NCBI GenBank assembly: GCA_964567665.1 | Contig: CAZMNN010000001.1 | Coordinates: forward strand, 51,036-115,035 | Length of the DNA stretch: 64,000 bases | Reading direction: 5' to 3' | Origin: UBA1731 sp964567665 | GTDB lineage: Bacteria; Verrucomicrobiota; Kiritimatiellia; RFP12; UBA1067 | In this document: positions 61,239 to 64,000 of the stretch, piece by piece | How positions within the stretch are numbered: position 1 is the first letter of the stretch | Layout: every line of letters begins with the position of its first letter | Notes under the pieces: generated by a model | Told to the model about the DNA's origin: nothing | Databases searched by the model: none | Seen by the model: the letters and a program-made list of their open reading frames with translations, nothing else | Made by a program: the position numbers and the translations under genes

Positions 61239-63767
61239 TCACCTGATGACTATGTTAAATCCTTTGTTCGCCGGAGAATATTCGTAGGCGCCGATGTCGA
61301 CGGATGCCCCGAATATGCGCGGCGCGACAGGAAGCCCCTGCTCGTCACGGCGAAGGTCGTACGCGCCAGCCATCCAATCCATGCAGATGCCGGCGTCGCG
61401 AAGAGAGGCGTCCTTCGGAATCCAGCCGCCCCGCTTGAACGCGGGCGGCGTGTCGGTGTTCGTCACGTGCTGCCCCGGCGACCATGTCTTCCCACTCGCC
61501 GGATGCAGATACGAATACCCAATCTTTCCGGGCATATCTGACGTCACGCCGTAGACCGAGGTGTAGGGCGCAGCATACGTGATGCCATCCGCCCCAAGGT
61601 TGCCGGCGATTACGGTATTCGTCACGTATGTCAGCCCCACTCCCCATTCCTCGTTGTCCGGCCACACGTACAGCGCAGCCTGATTGCCGGACATCGACCG
61701 GTTGCCGACCATCGTGCAGTTCTCGACCATAATCCGCGAAGCCCCCTTGCGCGACATCAGAATTGCCGCCGATCCGCAGCCCGCCGCACTCTCGTTTGTG
61801 AGCACGTTGTCCACGAACAGGCTGTTGCGCAGCGTCAGCCCCACGTCGGCGGCGCCATTCTCGATCCACACGCAAACGCCCGCGCCTCCGTAGTAGTTGC
61901 CGGTTCCTCCCGCCGTGTTGTTCGTGAACACGCAGTCTGCTATGAGCGCGTTCTGAAGCGCACCCTCGCGCTTTGCGGCAAAGCCCCCGCCCCGATAGGC
62001 GCTGCCGTTTCCGCTGAACAGGCAGTTGCTGACCGTGCCGACTGCCACCTCGTTCCAAAATACACCGCCGCCATCGGATGCCGAATTGCCCTCGAATACG
62101 GAATCGAGAACCGTCGGCACGTCATAGACGGCTCCACCGCCGCGTCCGGCATTGGACGTGGCGGCCGTCGCCCGGTTTCCCAAAAAGCGACAGGCGCGCA
62201 CCGTCATCTCACGATTCGTCGTTGCGGACGCAATGGCACCGCCCTGATTCGCGACATTGGTGAAGAACTGGCAGGTGTCGATACGCATCGGCGTATTGGC
62301 GTAGACTGCGCCGCCGCCAGGGCCGCCGCCATTGGCTGAAATCAAAGTCTTGTTTCCGATGAATTGGCAATCCCGCACCACAACGGTGACGTTCGTTCCG
62401 CTGGCGATGCCGTGCGTTGAACGGACAGTTTCGGACGCGATTGCACCGCCGCGATACGCAGCGTTGGTGAGGAACAGGCAGTTCTCTATCGTCATCGGAT
62501 ACCTCGTGCAGATCGCTCCACCATTCCCCTCCGTGTTTTCCGTCGAATTGCCGGTGAATGTGCAGCCTGAAACACGAGGCAGCCGCCATCCGGTATAGGC
62601 GTTGTCCTCGAAACAGACTGCACCGCCGCCATACGAGGCGCGTGTGCCGACATTGTTCGTGAACGCGCAGTCAATTATGTCCATCGCATTGCAGACGGCG
62701 CCGCAGGCACTGGTCGAGACGTTCCCGACAAACGTGCAGTTGGAGACGATGCCGCCGCACACAAACGAGAGCGTTCCGCCGTTCGTGTTGAGTCCAATGG
62801 ATACGTTCCGCTCAAACGTGCAGCCCTCGACGCGCGGCGACCGGTTCGTGAAGCAGCCTTGCTCAGGATCCTTCCAGTAGCCGACCGATCCGTCATTGCC
62901 GCACACGTTGTCATAGAAACGGCTGTTCAGGACTGTCGGCATGTTCATGAAGCACCCTCCGGAGTTCCTGGCGTAGTTGTTCGTGAAGGTGCAGTTCTCG
63001 ACCCCGCTGTATTCCGTTGCCCTGTCCCACAGTGGGCTTGTCCACACGTAGATCTGCCCATAGCCCCCGTTACTGCAGTTCTCGATGGTGCTGTTCCGGA
63101 ACCAGCCGCCGTTGCGGCAGACCGCGACGGTGCCGTAGGCAGTCGTGTTCGTAAGACCCGTGAAGAGACAGTCCGTCACATAGGTCTGCCCGTCGGTACA
63201 CAGCCCCACCGCGCTGATGGCGCTTCCGTTCGTCTGACGGCACAGCGTGAAGACGACATTGGAGACGACCTTGGCCCATCGGTCATGCTCCGTGCTTCCG
63301 TTGCAGTTGATCGCCGCCGCACCGGAAAGCGTGATGTTTGAGATCGTGAGATTCGCGATTGTCGAGACAAAGGCACTGTTTCGGTTGCCTTGAAACTTAA
63401 GATATCCGCCGTCAACAACTGCGCCTTCGGGCGCTGTAAGCACAATCTCGCTCCGGTCGCAGGACGGATCGCCCATGATCGAGACGCGTGGCATCATGGG
63501 TATCGACGAATCGGAAACGTATATGCCCTTCTTCAGGATGATTTGGCAGCGCCGCTCGTTGTAGTAGGCGGGGAGTTCGGTTTTTGCGGACGCGGCGGCG
63601 ATCGTCTTAAGCGCCGTCTCCCACGTCTTGCCGTCGTTCGCCTCGTCGTCACCGTTCACGGGATCGACATAGATCGGCAGCATCGGGTCATCCGGCGACG
63701 CCGCCAGCGTTGGCGTCGCCAACGCCGCCAGAACGGACACAGCCGCGAGAAGTCTTTTCGCATCCAT
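61239..63767 (-). CDS. Secreted parallel beta-helix protein (pectate-lyase/PMP-like repeats) with C-terminal IVIR
   Basis: The 842-residue product begins MDAKRLLAAVSVLAALATPT, a signal peptide. YVDPVNGDDEANDGKTWETA is the standard opening of right-handed beta-helix proteins. Many repeats follow of the form N-C-x-F-x-x-N-x-[AS]-x-x-G-G-A-[IV], for example CLFLTNAAYRGGAIAS, CQFFTNVANQGGAIASA and CVFTNNTAGGTGNYYGGAG. These resemble chlamydial polymorphic outer membrane protein repeats. No autotransporter barrel is present and the chain ends KGFNIVIR. AGGAGG lies 6 bases before ATG 63767, ruling out the longer frame. It is the first gene of the P4 locus. Confidence 0.8.
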   Translation of the reverse strand: MDAKRLLAAVSVLAALATPTLAASPDDPMLPIYVDPVNGDDEANDGKTWETALKTIAAASAKTELPAYYNERRCQIILKKGIYVSDSSIPMMPRVSIMGDPSCDRSEIVLTAPEGAVVDGGYLKFQGNRNSAFVSTIANLTISNITLSGAAAINCNGSTEHDRWAKVVSNVVFTLCRQTNGSAISAVGLCTDGQTYVTDCLFTGLTNTTAYGTVAVCRNGGWFRNSTIENCSNGGYGQIYVWTSPLWDRATEYSGVENCTFTNNYARNSGGCFMNMPTVLNSRFYDNVCGNDGSVGYWKDPEQGCFTNRSPRVEGCTFERNVSIGLNTNGGTLSFVCGGIVSNCTFVGNVSTSACGAVCNAMDIIDCAFTNNVGTRASYGGGAVCFEDNAYTGWRLPRVSGCTFTGNSTENTEGNGGAICTRYPMTIENCLFLTNAAYRGGAIASETVRSTHGIASGTNVTVVVRDCQFIGNKTLISANGGGPGGGAVYANTPMRIDTCQFFTNVANQGGAIASATTNREMTVRACRFLGNRATAATSNAGRGGGAVYDVPTVLDSVFEGNSASDGGGVFWNEVAVGTVSNCLFSGNGSAYRGGGFAAKREGALQNALIADCVFTNNTAGGTGNYYGGAGVCVWIENGAADVGLTLRNSLFVDNVLTNESAAGCGSAAILMSRKGASRIMVENCTMVGNRSMSGNQAALYVWPDNEEWGVGLTYVTNTVIAGNLGADGITYAAPYTSVYGVTSDMPGKIGYSYLHPASGKTWSPGQHVTNTDTPPAFKRGGWIPKDASLRDAGICMDWMAGAYDLRRDEQGLPVAPRIFGASVDIGAYEYSPANKGFNIVIR

Positions 63768-63807
63768 GCAAAACCTCCTAATCCTTGAAAAATAAAAAGA
63801 TACGCAA

Positions 63808-63835
63808 ATGGTACCATTATTGTTTTTTTTTTCAA
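63808..63835 (-). promoter_or_regulatory. A10 promoter P4 (beta-helix/GH42-like locus)
   Basis: On the minus strand TTG plus ten A (63823-63832) gives a TTGAAA -35 (63830-63835). CAATAATGG and then TACCAT (63808-63813) follow, with a 16-base spacer. The -10 lies in a perfect 12-bp palindrome, AATGGTACCATT (63807-63818). Confidence 0.7.
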
Positions 63836-63906
63836 GCAGAAATTTTGATGGAGCATCTACCCTCTGGATATCAAGGTGTGCGCACCTGTTCGCCGGGATT
63901 GGATTA

Positions 63907-63915
63907 TGGTATAAT
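63907..63915 (+). promoter_or_regulatory. Extended -10 promoter facing right
   Basis: The plus strand reads TGGTATAAT, the same consensus as the minus-strand housekeeping promoters here. AAGGAG lies 17 bases further on, at 63932. No ORF with a normal start is visible before the window ends, so the 63916-64000 stretch may be the leader of a gene or RNA beyond the edge. Confidence 0.55.
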
Positions 63916-64000
63916 GACCGTCGAATCTTCCAAGGAGAAAACAACACAACCGATTTGATCGAACAACAAAGACAATTTTAGCGAACTGCTGAACGACGCC

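Noticed and set aside
15591..63832. T10 runs read on the plus strand as terminator tails
   Set aside because: No plus-strand gene ends before them and no GC-rich hairpin directly precedes the T runs. On the minus strand they fall at promoter spacing.
1..64000. CRISPR array, tRNA, rRNA or transposase
   Set aside because: I saw no spaced direct repeats, no cloverleaf or rRNA core sequence, and no transposase motif. The repeats present are protein-coding (TSP3, beta-helix).

Overview
The window is about 64 kb of GC-rich bacterial DNA, and almost every gene reads leftwards on the minus strand. Gene content suggests a PVC-group bacterium, most likely an uncultured Kiritimatiellota (former Verrucomicrobia subdivision 5). 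The signs are many secreted glycan-active enzymes, autotransporter-type beta-repeat proteins, a probable PPi-type phosphofructokinase, and at the left edge a fragment resembling a small protein restricted to Verrucomicrobia and Planctomycetes. The taxonomic call is inference from gene content, not from a marker alignment.

Layout from left to right. (1) 1-5.6 kb: an operon with class II aldolase, rhamnulokinase, a glutaminase-A-like secreted protein and cmk, preceded by a sugar O-acetyltransferase. (2) 5.6-9.4 kb: an AT-richer accessory patch. It holds a membrane-anchored protein with Ca-binding (TSP3-like) repeats and a possible clan-CD Cys protease dyad, a small secreted partner, and a run of micro-ORFs that includes a duplicated piece of the large protein. 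(3) 9.6-23.2 kb: two glycan loci, an esterase/lyase fusion with a beta-repeat protein, and a LamG protein with a GH-like fusion and two flavoproteins. (4) 23.3-34 kb: lepB, Ser/Thr kinase, sugar transporter, MBL hydrolase, a GH78 rhamnosidase and tsaD in one close-packed run. (5) 34-49 kb: mainly housekeeping (tolB-like, lpxA, lptF/G, prenyl synthase, PFK, pyrB, argF, ispG, DMT transporter, heparinase-like lyase, short UDP-sugar dehydrogenase, Nif3-like, smpB, rpoZ, nagA). (6) 49-63.8 kb: two more glycan loci.

The most interesting pattern joins regions 3 and 6. Four glycan loci each start at a promoter containing a run of exactly ten A on the coding strand (minus-strand promoters at 15.6, 23.2, 56.0 and 63.8 kb). 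Each locus encodes one secreted beta-rich protein (806, 592, 696 and 842 aa) whose last residues are hydrophobic-V/T-I-R (IVIR, IVIR, VTIR, IVIR). No other protein here ends that way. By eye, the only other A/T run of nine or more is a fifth A10 inside the signal-peptide coding region of one of these four genes. I read this as a family of surface glycan-utilisation loci with a shared promoter signature and a short C-terminal tag that may act in sorting. The A10 sits between the -35 and -10 elements, so tract length could set promoter strength.

Housekeeping genes commonly use an extended -10 (TGnTATAAT). Three genes (lepB, the LptF/G permease and the Nif3-like gene) have that box so close to ATG that their mRNAs are probably leaderless. 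No tRNA, rRNA, CRISPR array or transposase was seen.
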